Shown one piece after another: positions 34,938-43,900 of a DNA stretch of 64,000 nt (its first letter is position 1; each line of letters starts with the position of its first letter). A program made the position numbers and the translations under genes. The notes beneath the pieces were generated by a model that saw only the letters and a list, made by a program, of their open reading frames with translations, was not told where the DNA came from and did not search any database. The DNA is taken from positions 1 through 64,000 of the forward strand of contig JBFWOQ010000003.1 in NCBI GenBank assembly GCA_050250395.1. Direction: 5' to 3'. Source of the DNA: JAGPUQ01 sp050250395 (lineage in GTDB: Bacteria; Pseudomonadota; Gammaproteobacteria; Pseudomonadales; Porticoccaceae).

Positions 34938-36116
34938 CTAGAGCCGCAGTTGGCGTGCCGCCAGATCCCGCATGATTTCCTCGGAGCCGCCGCCGATCGC
35001 GAACACCCGCACTTCGCGATAGATGCGCTCCACCTTGTTGCCGCGCATGAAGCCGCTGCCGCCGTAGATCTGCACCGCCTCGCGCGCACAGAACTCCAGG
35101 GTCTCCGTGGCCTGCACCTTGAGCAGACTGAGCTCCGCCACCGGCACCTGTCCCTGCTGCATCTGCCAGGTGGTCTGCTCCAGCAGCGCCTGCGTGGCGA
35201 GGATACGCTTGGTCATGTCGGCGATCTTGTGACGAATCACCTGGTGATCGAGCAGCCGCTTGCCGAAGGTCTTGCGCTCGCGCGCCCAGGCCACCGCCTC
35301 GTCCATGCACACCATGGCGAGTCCCACCGAGGTGGCGGCGATGCCCAGGCGCTCCATGTTGAAATTGATCATGATCCCGGAGAATCCCTGGTTCTCCACG
35401 CCGATCAGATTGGCCGCCGGCACCCGGCAGTTGTCGAAATAGAGCGCGGCGGTGTCGGATGCCCACCAGCCCATTTTTTTCAACTCGGTCTGGGTGAAGC
35501 CGGGCGTATCCTTTTCGATCAGCAGCAACGAGATGCCGGCCGCGCCCTCCCCGCCCGTGCGTACCGCAACCGTGTAGAAATCGGCGCGCATACCGCTGGT
35601 AATGAAGATCTTGCCGCCATTCACCACATAGTGATCGCCGTCGCGACGCGCCGTGGTTTTCAGGTTCGCGACGTCCGAGCCGCCGCCGGGTTCGGTGATG
35701 GCGAGCGCGGCGATCCTGTCGCCGGCGATCACCGGGGGAATCACCCGCCGTTTGATTTCGTCACTGGCGAGCGCCAGGATCGGCGGCAGGCCGATGGTGT
35801 GACTGTTGAGGCTCGCGTACATGCCGCCCCCTCCGGCGCGTGCCTGCTCCAGCGCCGTGACTACCGCCATGAAGGGATCGGCGACCGGTATGCCGCCGTA
35901 TTCCTCGGGATAGCCGAGCTGCAACAGCCCGATCGCCGCGGCTTTTTTGTACATCTCGCGCGGAAACACGCCCGCCTCTTCCCAGTCATCGACGTGGGGT
36001 GCCACTTCGGTGTCCACGAAGCGGCGCAAGGTGTGGCGCCAGGCTTCGTGGTCGGCGTTGTAGTAGAGCGGCGAGAGCGGCAGATCGAACCAGGAAGTAA
36101 ATTCCCCAAGCGCCAT
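34938..36116 (-). CDS. Acyl-CoA dehydrogenase
   Basis: A 392-residue FAD enzyme. AITEPGGGSDVANLKT and VNGGKIFITSG are the FAD/substrate middle-domain signatures, and QIYGGSGFMRGNKVERIYRE with EEIMRDLAARQL closes the C-terminal helical domain. It introduces a 2,3 double bond in an acyl-CoA and reduces ETF. It is the last gene of a CoA-ester operon (CoA-transferase, aldolase-like, DUF35, two MaoC proteins). The steroid ChsE enzymes are heteromers of two such subunits, but only one is present here. Confidence 0.93.
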   Translation of the reverse strand: MALGEFTSWFDLPLSPLYYNADHEAWRHTLRRFVDTEVAPHVDDWEEAGVFPREMYKKAAAIGLLQLGYPEEYGGIPVADPFMAVVTALEQARAGGGGMYASLNSHTIGLPPILALASDEIKRRVIPPVIAGDRIAALAITEPGGGSDVANLKTTARRDGDHYVVNGGKIFITSGMRADFYTVAVRTGGEGAAGISLLLIEKDTPGFTQTELKKMGWWASDTAALYFDNCRVPAANLIGVENQGFSGIMINFNMERLGIAATSVGLAMVCMDEAVAWARERKTFGKRLLDHQVIRHKIADMTKRILATQALLEQTTWQMQQGQVPVAELSLLKVQATETLEFCAREAVQIYGGSGFMRGNKVERIYREVRVFAIGGGSEEIMRDLAARQLRL

Positions 36117-36153
36117 GACGGTTTCTCGTGTAGTGGTGGAAGGAAATGGCGCC

Positions 36154-36594
36154 TCAGCGCTGCGGCAATTCCAGGGTCAGCGCCGCCGGGACCCGGGGGC
36201 CTTCGTCGGTGGCAATGTTGATGGTGATGTCCACCAGATGGCGGCCGGCCGCGTCCCGATAGCGCTTGGTCACCTGGCCCTCGCCGTACATGGTGTCGCC
36301 GGCGTAGATCGAGGCCCGCATCTGCATCTGGCGCTTGCGGATGAAGGTGCGAGGGCCGGCCCAGTCAGTCGCGACGCGGTCGATGAAGCCCTCGATCGCC
36401 ATGGTGTTGAGGTAGATGTTGCGCTGGCCCTGAGCACGGGCGTACTCGGGGTCGTGATGGCCGGGAAAATAATCGTTGGTGGCCGCCGCGTTCAAAATCA
36501 CTTTGGCGAAGGGCACATGCATGGTCACCCTGGGCACGACGTCGCCCTCGCCGACATCGTTCCAATACTTCTGATCCTGTTTCAGCTCGGTCAT
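36154..36594 (-). CDS. MaoC-like hot-dog-fold hydratase subunit
   Basis: A 146-residue single hot-dog domain protein of the MaoC/R-hydratase superfamily. The hydratase-2-like stretch AATNDYFPGHHDPEYA carries the Asp/His pair typical of the active site. It lies 3 bp from another MaoC-fold gene, and the pair resembles ChsH1/ChsH2, which form a heteromeric enoyl-CoA hydratase in steroid side-chain degradation. It would hydrate the enoyl-CoA made by the adjacent dehydrogenase. Confidence 0.8.
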   Translation of the reverse strand: MTELKQDQKYWNDVGEGDVVPRVTMHVPFAKVILNAAATNDYFPGHHDPEYARAQGQRNIYLNTMAIEGFIDRVATDWAGPRTFIRKRQMQMRASIYAGDTMYGEGQVTKRYRDAAGRHLVDITINIATDEGPRVPAALTLELPQR

Positions 36595-36597
36595 GAC

Positions 36598-37131
36598 TCA
36601 GGCCTCGTGGGTCCGGTAGCGGAACAACTGGTTGGTCTGCACGGCCACCCGCTCACCGTCCTGGTTGCGGAACTCGGCCTCGGTGGTGAGGAAGTGGCCG
36701 ATCCCGAGCCGGGTGTCCTTCTCTTCGGAAATCTGCACCAGACGGTCCTGCACGCTGACCCGATCGCCTAGATACAGGTGGCGGTCGAACTCGGTACTGG
36801 TGGCCACGTTGATCAGGGTATCTCCCGGCAGCGGCACCCGCAGCGCCATGATGTAGTGCTTGCGCGCCTTGGTTGGATGCCACTCCAGCGCCATGCACCA
36901 GGACAACAGCAGACCGGGGGGCGCAACGATGCCACCCCAGTGCCGGCGCGCATAGCTCTCATCCCAGTAGCTGGGATTCGCGTCTTCCACCAGGGCGCAG
37001 TAGACCTTGATCGCCTCCCAGGTGACGGAAAACTCCGCGACGGTTTTTTCGCCGGCCTGGCCGACCAGCTTCAGTGCATCCGCATAGGTGCCGAACGTCA
37101 GTGGAAAAGGTGCTTGGGCTACGGTGGCCAT
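36598..37131 (-). CDS. MaoC-N (FAS1-like) dehydratase subunit
   Basis: A 177-residue protein of the MaoC_dehydrat_N type: EAIKVYCALVEDANPSYWD followed by GGIVAPPGLLLSW, a hot-dog helix and loop. It lacks a clear catalytic Asp/His dyad of its own, which is usual for the partner half of heteromeric hydratases. Tightly packed (3 bp) with the catalytic-looking MaoC gene downstream and 16 bp from the DUF35 gene upstream, it most likely forms the structural half of that enzyme. Confidence 0.78.
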   Translation of the reverse strand: MATVAQAPFPLTFGTYADALKLVGQAGEKTVAEFSVTWEAIKVYCALVEDANPSYWDESYARRHWGGIVAPPGLLLSWCMALEWHPTKARKHYIMALRVPLPGDTLINVATSTEFDRHLYLGDRVSVQDRLVQISEEKDTRLGIGHFLTTEAEFRNQDGERVAVQTNQLFRYRTHEA

Positions 37132-37147
37132 CGCCGGAATTTCCTCC

Positions 37148-37579
37148 TCAGGAGCTAACGGGTTGGAATTGTGGGATTTTCATCTCGCCGCGAACTTCGA
37201 AGGTGACCTCGACCGGCATGCCGACGCACACCGTCGCCGGGTCGCAATGGAGCACATTGGCCATCATGCGCGGACCTTCGGCCAGCTCGATGACGGCAAG
37301 CACATAGGGCACATCGCCCCGATAAGCCGGGAACGGCGCCTGATGCACGACAGAGAAACTGTAGACGACACCGCGGCCGCTGGCATTGATCCAGTCGAGA
37401 TCCTGGCCGAAGCACTGGGGACACCAGGCGCGGGGATAGAAAAACACCTGGTCGCAGGCCTTGCAGTGGGGCAACACGAATTGCCCGCGGGTCGCGCTCT
37501 GCCAATAGTGTTCGGCGCCCGGGGTGATCTTCGGCAGCGGCTTGGCGGGCAGGGTTGCGTCGTTCGTTGCGTCATTCAT
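37148..37579 (-). CDS. DUF35 zinc-ribbon/OB-fold protein
   Basis: A 143-residue protein with the rubredoxin-like zinc ribbon CKACDQVFFYPRAWCPQC near residues 39-56, followed by an OB-fold (GRGVVYSFSVVHQ). DUF35 proteins bind thiolase-superfamily partners and stabilise or channel acyl-CoA substrates; in steroid degraders DUF35 is fused to ChsH2 and activates the Ltp2 aldolase. Here it is a free-standing gene 12 bp after the Ltp2-like gene, a strong contextual match. Confidence 0.88.
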   Translation of the reverse strand: MNDATNDATLPAKPLPKITPGAEHYWQSATRGQFVLPHCKACDQVFFYPRAWCPQCFGQDLDWINASGRGVVYSFSVVHQAPFPAYRGDVPYVLAVIELAEGPRMMANVLHCDPATVCVGMPVEVTFEVRGEMKIPQFQPVSS

Positions 37580-37591
37580 GGTGATGATCCC

Positions 37592-38764
37592 TCAGGACTG
37601 GCGGCCGAGAATCAGGGTGGAATGTTCGCTCATCATGCCGCCGTAGGAATGCACGACGCCGATGTCGGCGCGCGCCAACTGGCGGTCGCCGGCGATCCCC
37701 ATGACCTGGCGGGCGCCTTCGACGATCATCGACAACCCGGAAGAGTCCCCGGTATGGCCGAACGACAGCAGGCCGCCGTAAGTGTTGACCGGGAAATCGC
37801 CGCCGGGCCGCGTCGCGCCGGATGCGAAAAAGGCGCCACCCTTGCCGCGCGGGCACAGCCCGAGCTCCTCCATGAACACCAGCGGATTGACACTGAAGGC
37901 GTCGTAGATCTGCGCGAACTGCATGTCGCCCGGCCCGAGTCCGGCGCGCTCGTACGCCATGCGCCCTGCCCGCCCGCAGCCGATATCCATGAGATCGGCG
38001 GCCTGGTGAATATTGCGATGGCTGTGGTATTCGCCCATTCCCAGCAGGTAGGCGGGCTGGCGCGCGATGCGCTTGGCGGTGGTTTCGTTGGCGACCAGAA
38101 TGGCCGCGCCACCTTCGAGCGGGATGGAACAATCGTAGAGATGAAAGGGCGTGGCGATGGGACGCGATGCCCGCACTTTGGCCACGGTCAGGGGCTCGGT
38201 GCCATGGGTCGCCGCCTGCGGATTGCGCAGCGCCCATTCCCGCGACGACACCGCGACTTCGGCGAAGTGCTCCGCCGTGGTGCCGAACTCGTGCATGTGG
38301 CGGGTGGCGACCTGGGCGTAGATCGCCGGGATGAAGGTGCCATAGGGAAATTCAAAGGCTTCGTGGCTCACCATGCGCGCCATCAGTTCGGCGCCGCCGG
38401 TGCTCACCTTGGGAAACTTGCCGGCACCGATGCAAAGCACACTGTCCGCCAGCCCCTGACGGATCGCCACCGCCGCCCGCTGCACCATGTAGCCGTAAGT
38501 GGCGCCGCCGGCATTCATGGTGTCGCCGTAAAGGGGGTGGATACCCAGTTCTTCGTAGAGTTGTTCGTGGACAAAGATATCGGCGTTGCCGCCGCCGGCC
38601 ATCCCCGCCGGGCAGGCCAGGAGCCCCTGGATATCCCCGGGCTTCAGTTGCCACTCCGCGAGCAACTGGCGCACCACTTCGATGTAGAGGGCATGGCCGT
38701 CCTTCTCGGGATAACGGCCGGGCTTCATTTCCGATACCGCCGCAATGGCAACTGCGCCTGCCAT
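37592..38764 (-). CDS. Thiolase-superfamily protein without catalytic cysteine, Ltp2-like aldolase candidate
   Basis: A 390-residue thiolase-fold protein that lacks the nucleophile. The usual Cys position reads TMNAGGATYG (residues 82-91), and the second Cys region reads VVHSYGGMMSE. His337 is kept, but GHPxGATG has become GHTGDSSG. Tyr residues at 287 (AQIYDAF) and 329 (NTYGG) lie where Ltp2-type retro-aldolases use catalytic tyrosines; this correspondence is from memory. With DUF35 adjacent, C-C cleavage of a 3-hydroxyacyl-CoA by a retro-aldol step is more likely than thiolysis. The closest general label is lipid-transfer/SCP-x-like. Confidence 0.8.
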   Translation of the reverse strand: MAGAVAIAAVSEMKPGRYPEKDGHALYIEVVRQLLAEWQLKPGDIQGLLACPAGMAGGGNADIFVHEQLYEELGIHPLYGDTMNAGGATYGYMVQRAAVAIRQGLADSVLCIGAGKFPKVSTGGAELMARMVSHEAFEFPYGTFIPAIYAQVATRHMHEFGTTAEHFAEVAVSSREWALRNPQAATHGTEPLTVAKVRASRPIATPFHLYDCSIPLEGGAAILVANETTAKRIARQPAYLLGMGEYHSHRNIHQAADLMDIGCGRAGRMAYERAGLGPGDMQFAQIYDAFSVNPLVFMEELGLCPRGKGGAFFASGATRPGGDFPVNTYGGLLSFGHTGDSSGLSMIVEGARQVMGIAGDRQLARADIGVVHSYGGMMSEHSTLILGRQS

Positions 38765-38910
38765 GATCCCCCCTCGTCATTGTGTGAAGTCAGCCGCCTT
38801 TTCAGCAGGCCAGGCCGCGGTCGCGGACGATACCACGCGCACCCGGACGCGATCAGCGACCGGGAATGGCTGCGCGCGACTCGCGGGTTCTCGCTACCCG
38901 GTGCGGGCGC

Positions 38911-40095
38911 TCAGATCACCCGGCGCGCCCGCAGCGCGGCGATGTCTTCGGGGCTGTAGCCGATTTCCGCCATGATGGCGTCCGTGTGTTCGCCGAGCGT
39001 CGGGGGTCGACGCGTGACGCGCCCCGGCGTTTCGGAAAGGACCACGGGCGTACCTACCACCGGCGCGGCTTTGGGCAGCCCCGGATAATCGATCGGGTTC
39101 AAGATGCCCATCGCCTGCACGTGAGGATCGTCGTGAGCCTGCTGCGGGGACAGCACCGGCCCGGCGGGAACCCGAGCCTCTTCCAGTGCCAGCAGCGCTT
39201 CCGCGGTGGAGCGCTCGGCGCACCAGGCGCCGGCGCGATCGCTGATGAGCTGACTGTTGCGACCGCGCTCGGCATCGGTGGCGAAGCGGGCATCGCCGAT
39301 CCAGTCCTCGGCGCCCACCAGCCGCGCCCAGCGCTCGAACAGGGGCTGCCCGACCACCTGGATGATGATGGCGCCATCGCGGGTCCTGAAAATATCGGCC
39401 GGCGCGGCATTCTGCGCCCGGTTGCCGGTGCCGACCCGATCCACGCCGAGCAGGATCTGCTCGATCATCGCGCCGTTGGCGTAGGCCAGCGCGGTGCGCA
39501 GCAGGGCGCCCTCGACGATCTGGCCGCGCCCGGTCTTCTGGCGTGCAATCAGCGCCGCCAGGGTACCGAGCGCGGCGGAGGTGGCGGTGCCGTAGTCGGC
39601 ATAGGGGGCGAAGGACTTCATCGGCTGTCCGGGAAAGCCACCGATATAGCTTGCGCCCGACATGACCTGGGCGATGCCGTCGAAGCCCACCCGCTCACTG
39701 TAGGGACCGACCGACCCGAAGGTCGAGATCATGGTGAGGATGATGTCTTCCTTGATGGGCTTGAGGGACGCGTAGTCGATGCCCATTTCCACCAGCGTCG
39801 GGTGCGGCAGATTCGCCACCACCACATCGGCGGTGCGGACCAGGCGCTTCACCACCTCGCGGCCTTCCGGCTTGGTGGGATTGAGCGTCATCCCGCGCTT
39901 GTTGCAGTTCATCTGGAAAAACAGCGCGCCCTGCCCGTCGTCGGTCACCGGCGTGGTGTAGCGGTCCTCGCTGCCCCCCAGCTTTTCGATGCGAATGACG
40001 TCGGCGCCGAAGTGCGCGAGCAACTCGGCGCAGTAGGGTCCGGCGATATAGCGCCCGAAATCCAGTACCCGTATGCCTTCCAGTACAGCCGTCAT
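38911..40095 (-). CDS. CaiB/BaiF family (class III) CoA-transferase
   Basis: A 394-residue CoA-transferase. It starts VLDFGRYIAGPYCAELLAHF, with VANLPHPTLVEMGIDYASLK, ISTFGSVGPYSERVGFDG and the likely catalytic Asp in FAPYADYGTA. Such enzymes transfer CoA between carboxylates, activating a substrate without ATP. It is the first gene of the operon that continues with the aldolase-like, DUF35, MaoC and dehydrogenase genes, and may load the pathway substrate or recycle CoA from an end product. Confidence 0.9.
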   Translation of the reverse strand: MTAVLEGIRVLDFGRYIAGPYCAELLAHFGADVIRIEKLGGSEDRYTTPVTDDGQGALFFQMNCNKRGMTLNPTKPEGREVVKRLVRTADVVVANLPHPTLVEMGIDYASLKPIKEDIILTMISTFGSVGPYSERVGFDGIAQVMSGASYIGGFPGQPMKSFAPYADYGTATSAALGTLAALIARQKTGRGQIVEGALLRTALAYANGAMIEQILLGVDRVGTGNRAQNAAPADIFRTRDGAIIIQVVGQPLFERWARLVGAEDWIGDARFATDAERGRNSQLISDRAGAWCAERSTAEALLALEEARVPAGPVLSPQQAHDDPHVQAMGILNPIDYPGLPKAAPVVGTPVVLSETPGRVTRRPPTLGEHTDAIMAEIGYSPEDIAALRARRVI

Positions 40096-40140
40096 GGCGC
40101 CACCCCGATCGATTGTCAGGATGGGAGTATAAGACCAGCC

Positions 40141-40161
40141 GCTTGTTGAAAATCTGCTGCG
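40141..40161. repeat. End fragment of MITE-like family 2
   Basis: GCTTGTTGAAAATCTGCTGC matches the inverted end plus adjacent bases of the element at 44693-44839, but the interior is not continued. It is a possible decayed remnant between nfuA and the CoA-transferase gene. Confidence 0.4.
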
Positions 40162-40200
40162 TTACGAGCCCCGCGCCGCGCGGGGGAACTCCAGGAGCGA

Positions 40201-40785
40201 CTACTTGTAGAACGCGTGGCTGGTGTCGGAGTGATCGGTGACGTCGCGGACGCCGGTCAGCTCGGGAATTCTGGACATGAGGGTCTTCTCGACGCCTTCC
40301 TTGAGGGTGACATCGACCATGCCGCAGCCCTGGCAGCCGCCGCCGAACTGAAGCACGGCGACGTTGTCGACGATGTCTTCCAGACTCACCTGACCGCCGT
40401 GCGCGGCGAGCCCGGGATTGACCTCGTTGTAGAGCACATAGTTGATCTTGTCTTCGAGGGGGCTGTCGTCGCCGATGCGGGGCATCCGCGAGTTGGGAGC
40501 GCGAATGGTCAGTTGGCCGCCCATGCGGTCTTCGGCGTAATCGACCTTGGCGTCTTCCAGGAACGGCAAGCTGCGTTTTTCCACATGGGCGACGAGGCCA
40601 TCCAGGGGCAGGATCTCATCGTCCGGCTGTTCCTCGCCCGGGCGGCAATAGGCGATGCAGGTCTCCGCCTTGGGGGTGCCCGGATCGGCGACGAACAGAC
40701 GAATCGCGATGCCTTCGCAGTTCTGCTTGGCGAGCAAACCGGCGAGGTAAGTCTGTGCCGAGGGGGTGATTTCGATCTGGGCCAT
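40201..40785 (-). CDS. nfuA: Fe-S biogenesis protein NfuA
   Basis: A 194-residue Fe-S carrier. The N-terminal A-type-like domain (ITPSAQTYLAGLLAKQ) has lost the cluster cysteines, and the C-terminal Nfu domain carries the CxxC ligand pair in QFGGGCQGCGMVDVTL. It delivers [4Fe-4S] clusters to client proteins, particularly under oxidative stress. The ATG at 40785 follows GGAG; the frame is open for 12 more codons. The divergent upstream region has an unusual repeated operator-like sequence. Confidence 0.95.
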   Translation of the reverse strand: MAQIEITPSAQTYLAGLLAKQNCEGIAIRLFVADPGTPKAETCIAYCRPGEEQPDDEILPLDGLVAHVEKRSLPFLEDAKVDYAEDRMGGQLTIRAPNSRMPRIGDDSPLEDKINYVLYNEVNPGLAAHGGQVSLEDIVDNVAVLQFGGGCQGCGMVDVTLKEGVEKTLMSRIPELTGVRDVTDHSDTSHAFYK

Positions 40786-40812
40786 GCCGATACTCCGCGG
40801 GAGCCTTGGTTC

Positions 40813-40858
40813 AGCTACCAAAAGTCAAGCTACCAAAAGTTAAGCTACCAAATTGGTA
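40813..40858. promoter_or_regulatory. Triple direct repeat with palindrome upstream of nfuA
   Basis: Two 15-bp units AGCTACCAAAAGTCA and AGCTACCAAAAGTTA are followed by a third partial unit, AGCTACCAAA. The third lies inside a perfect odd palindrome TACCAAATTGGTA (40846-40858). It lies 28-73 bp upstream of the nfuA start and about 120-165 bp from metH. It has the look of a regulator array, but I cannot name the factor; the IscR consensus is not matched. Confidence 0.5.
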
Positions 40859-40976
40859 ATCTACTCTAACAGAAACGGGCGGCCAGGCTCAACGCATCCG
40901 TCTGCCGCAGGCCCGGTTACCCGGGAATGGAAGCCGTATTTGCTACACTGCGCGCCCCCGATCCCGATCGCGACTC

Positions 40977-43900
40977 ATGCCAGCAGACCGCAGCCAACGC
41001 ATTTCGGCCCTGCACAGTGCGGCGCGGGAACGCATCCTGATGCTCGACGGTGCGATGGGCACCATGATCCAGCGGCACCGGCTGCAAGAGGCCGATTTTC
41101 GCGGCGAACGCTTCGCCGACTGGCCGCAGCCCCTAGGCGGCAACAACGATCTGCTGGTGCTGACGCAGCCCGCCATCATCCGTGATATCCATTGGGCCTA
41201 TCTCGATGCCGGTGCGGACATCATCGAGACCAACACCTTCAATTCCACTGCGCCGTCCCAGGCCGACTATGGCGCACAGGCCCTGGTGCCCGAGCTGAAT
41301 CTGGCAGCCGCGCGCATTGCCCGGGAAGCCGCCGATGCCATGACGGCGCGGACGCCCGAGCGTCCCCGCTGGGTCGCCGGCGTGCTCGGCCCCACCAGCC
41401 GCACCGCGTCCATATCGCCCGATGTGAACGACCCGGCCGCGCGCAATACCAGCTTCGACGAGCTCGCCGAGGCCTACCGCGAGGCGACCCGGGCGCTGAT
41501 CGAAGGCGGCGTCGACATCGTCATGATCGAGACCGTCTTCGATACGCTGAACGCGAAGGCGGCGATCTTCGCGGTGGGCGATGTGTATCGCGAGCTCGGC
41601 GTCGAACTGCCGCTGATGATCTCGGGCACCATCACCGACGCCAGCGGCCGCACCCTGTCGGGCCAGACCGCCGGAGCCTTCTGGATCAGCGTTGCGCACG
41701 CGCGGCCGTTCGCCATCGGACTCAACTGTGCGCTGGGCGCGCAGCAACTGCGCCCCCATGTGGAAGCACTGGCGAAGCTCTGTCCCACACTGGTATCGGC
41801 ACATCCCAATGCCGGCTTGCCCAACGCCTTTGGCGAATACGACGAAACCGCGGCCGAAACCGCCGCCATCCTCGCCGAGTTCGCGCAAAGCGGCCTGATC
41901 AATATCGTCGGCGGTTGCTGCGGCACCACGCCCGAGCACATCCGCGCCATTGCCGGCGCCGTCACGCGCCAGCCGCCCCGGCCCGTCCCGGCACCCAGGG
42001 ACGCCTGTTTTCTGGCGGGGCTGGAGCCCTTCGTCATCGACGCGGATTCGCTGTTCGTCAATGTGGGCGAGCGCTGCAACATCACCGGCTCGGCGCGTTT
42101 CAAGCGCCTGATCACCACCGGCGACTACACCGCCGCGCTCGCCGTCGCGCTCGATCAGGTGGAAAACGGCGCCCAGATCATCGATATCAACATGGACGAG
42201 GGGATGCTGGACTCGGTCGCCGCGATGTCGACCTTCCTGCGCCTGATCGCATCGGAACCCGATATTTCCCGGGTGCCCATCATGGTGGACTCGTCCAAGT
42301 GGGAGGTGATCGAGGCCGGGCTCAAGCAGATCCAGGGCAAACCCCTGGTCAATTCCATCAGCCTCAAGGAGGGCGAGGCAGCCTTCATTCGCCAGGCGCA
42401 ACTCTGCCAGCGCCTGGGCGCGGCGGTGGTGGTCATGGCCTTCGACGAGGACGGCCAGGCCGATACGTTGGCACGCCGTATCGCCATCTGCACGCGCAGC
42501 CACGAGATTCTGGTGGATCGTCTCGGCTTTTCACCCCACGACATCGTGTTCGATCCCAATGTGTTCGCGGTGGCGACGGGACTTGAGGAACACAATCATT
42601 ACGCGGTGGACTTCATCGAGGCGGCGCGCTGGATTCGTGCCAATCTGCCCGGCTGCGGGATCTCCGGCGGCGTCAGTAACGTTTCGTTTTCGTTTCGCGG
42701 CAACGACCGGGTGCGGGAGGCGATCCACTCGGTCTTTCTCTACCACGCCATCGCCGCCGGGATGAGCATGGGCATCGTCAACGCCGGCCAGCTCGCGGTT
42801 TACGATGAGCTGCCCGCCGAACTGCGCGATGCCGTCGAGGACGTGATTCTCGACCGCAACCCGCGCGGCACCGAGAACCTGCTCGCCATCGCCCAGAAAT
42901 ACCGGGGCGACGGCAGCGCGCCCGAGGCCCGCGAAGACCCGGCCTGGCGCGAATGGCCCGTCAACCAGCGGCTCGAACACGCGCTGGTCAAGGGCATCAC
43001 GCTCTATATCGAGGAGGACACCGAAGCGGCGCGGCGCGAAGCCGAGCGGCCCCTGGATGTCATCGAAGGTCCGCTCATGGACGGCATGAATGTGGTCGGC
43101 GACCTGTTCGGCGCCGGCAAGATGTTCCTGCCCCAGGTGGTGAAGTCCGCGCGCGTCATGAAACAGGCGGTGGCCTATTTGCAGCCCTATCTGGAAGCCG
43201 CCAAGTCCGGAACCGCGCGCGCCAACGGCCGGGTGCTGATGGCGACGGTCAAGGGCGACGTTCACGACATCGGCAAGAATATCGTGGGCGTGGTGTTGCA
43301 GTGCAACAACTACGAGGTGATCGATCTGGGCGTGATGGTGCCCGCCGAGCGGATTCTGGAAACCGCGCGGGAGCGCCAGGTGGACATCATCGGTCTGTCG
43401 GGACTGATCACGCCGTCCCTGGACGAAATGGTCCATGTCGCCTCGGAAATGGAGCGTCAGGGCATGAACCTGCCGCTCCTGATCGGCGGCGCCACCACCT
43501 CCAAGGCCCACACCGCCGTGCGCATCGAGCCGCGCTATCAACGCGGACCCACGGTGTATGTGCCGGACGCCTCGCGCGCGGTCGGCGTGGTGTCCCAGCT
43601 TTTGAGTCCCGCACAAAATGCCGACTACTGCGCCGATATCCGCCGCGAATATGTCGACGTCCGCGAGCGCACCGGCGCACGCCGCCCCCGCCCCACCCTG
43701 CCCTACGCCAGCGCCGTGGCGCGTGCGCTCAAGCTCGACTGGACGCACTACCAGCCGCCGCGACCCAGGCAACTCGGCGTCCAGGTGTTTGCGGACTATC
43801 CGCTCGCCGAGCTGATCGACACCATGGACTGGACGCCCTTTTTCATCACCTGGGATCTGGTGGGCAAGTATCCGAAGATTTTCGACGATCCCGTGGTCGG

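Noticed and set aside
40862..40976. Possible cobalamin or S-adenosylhomocysteine riboswitch before metH
   Set aside because: The gap is too short for a cobalamin riboswitch and I could not match the conserved cores of either class; only an isolated AGGCTC is seen.
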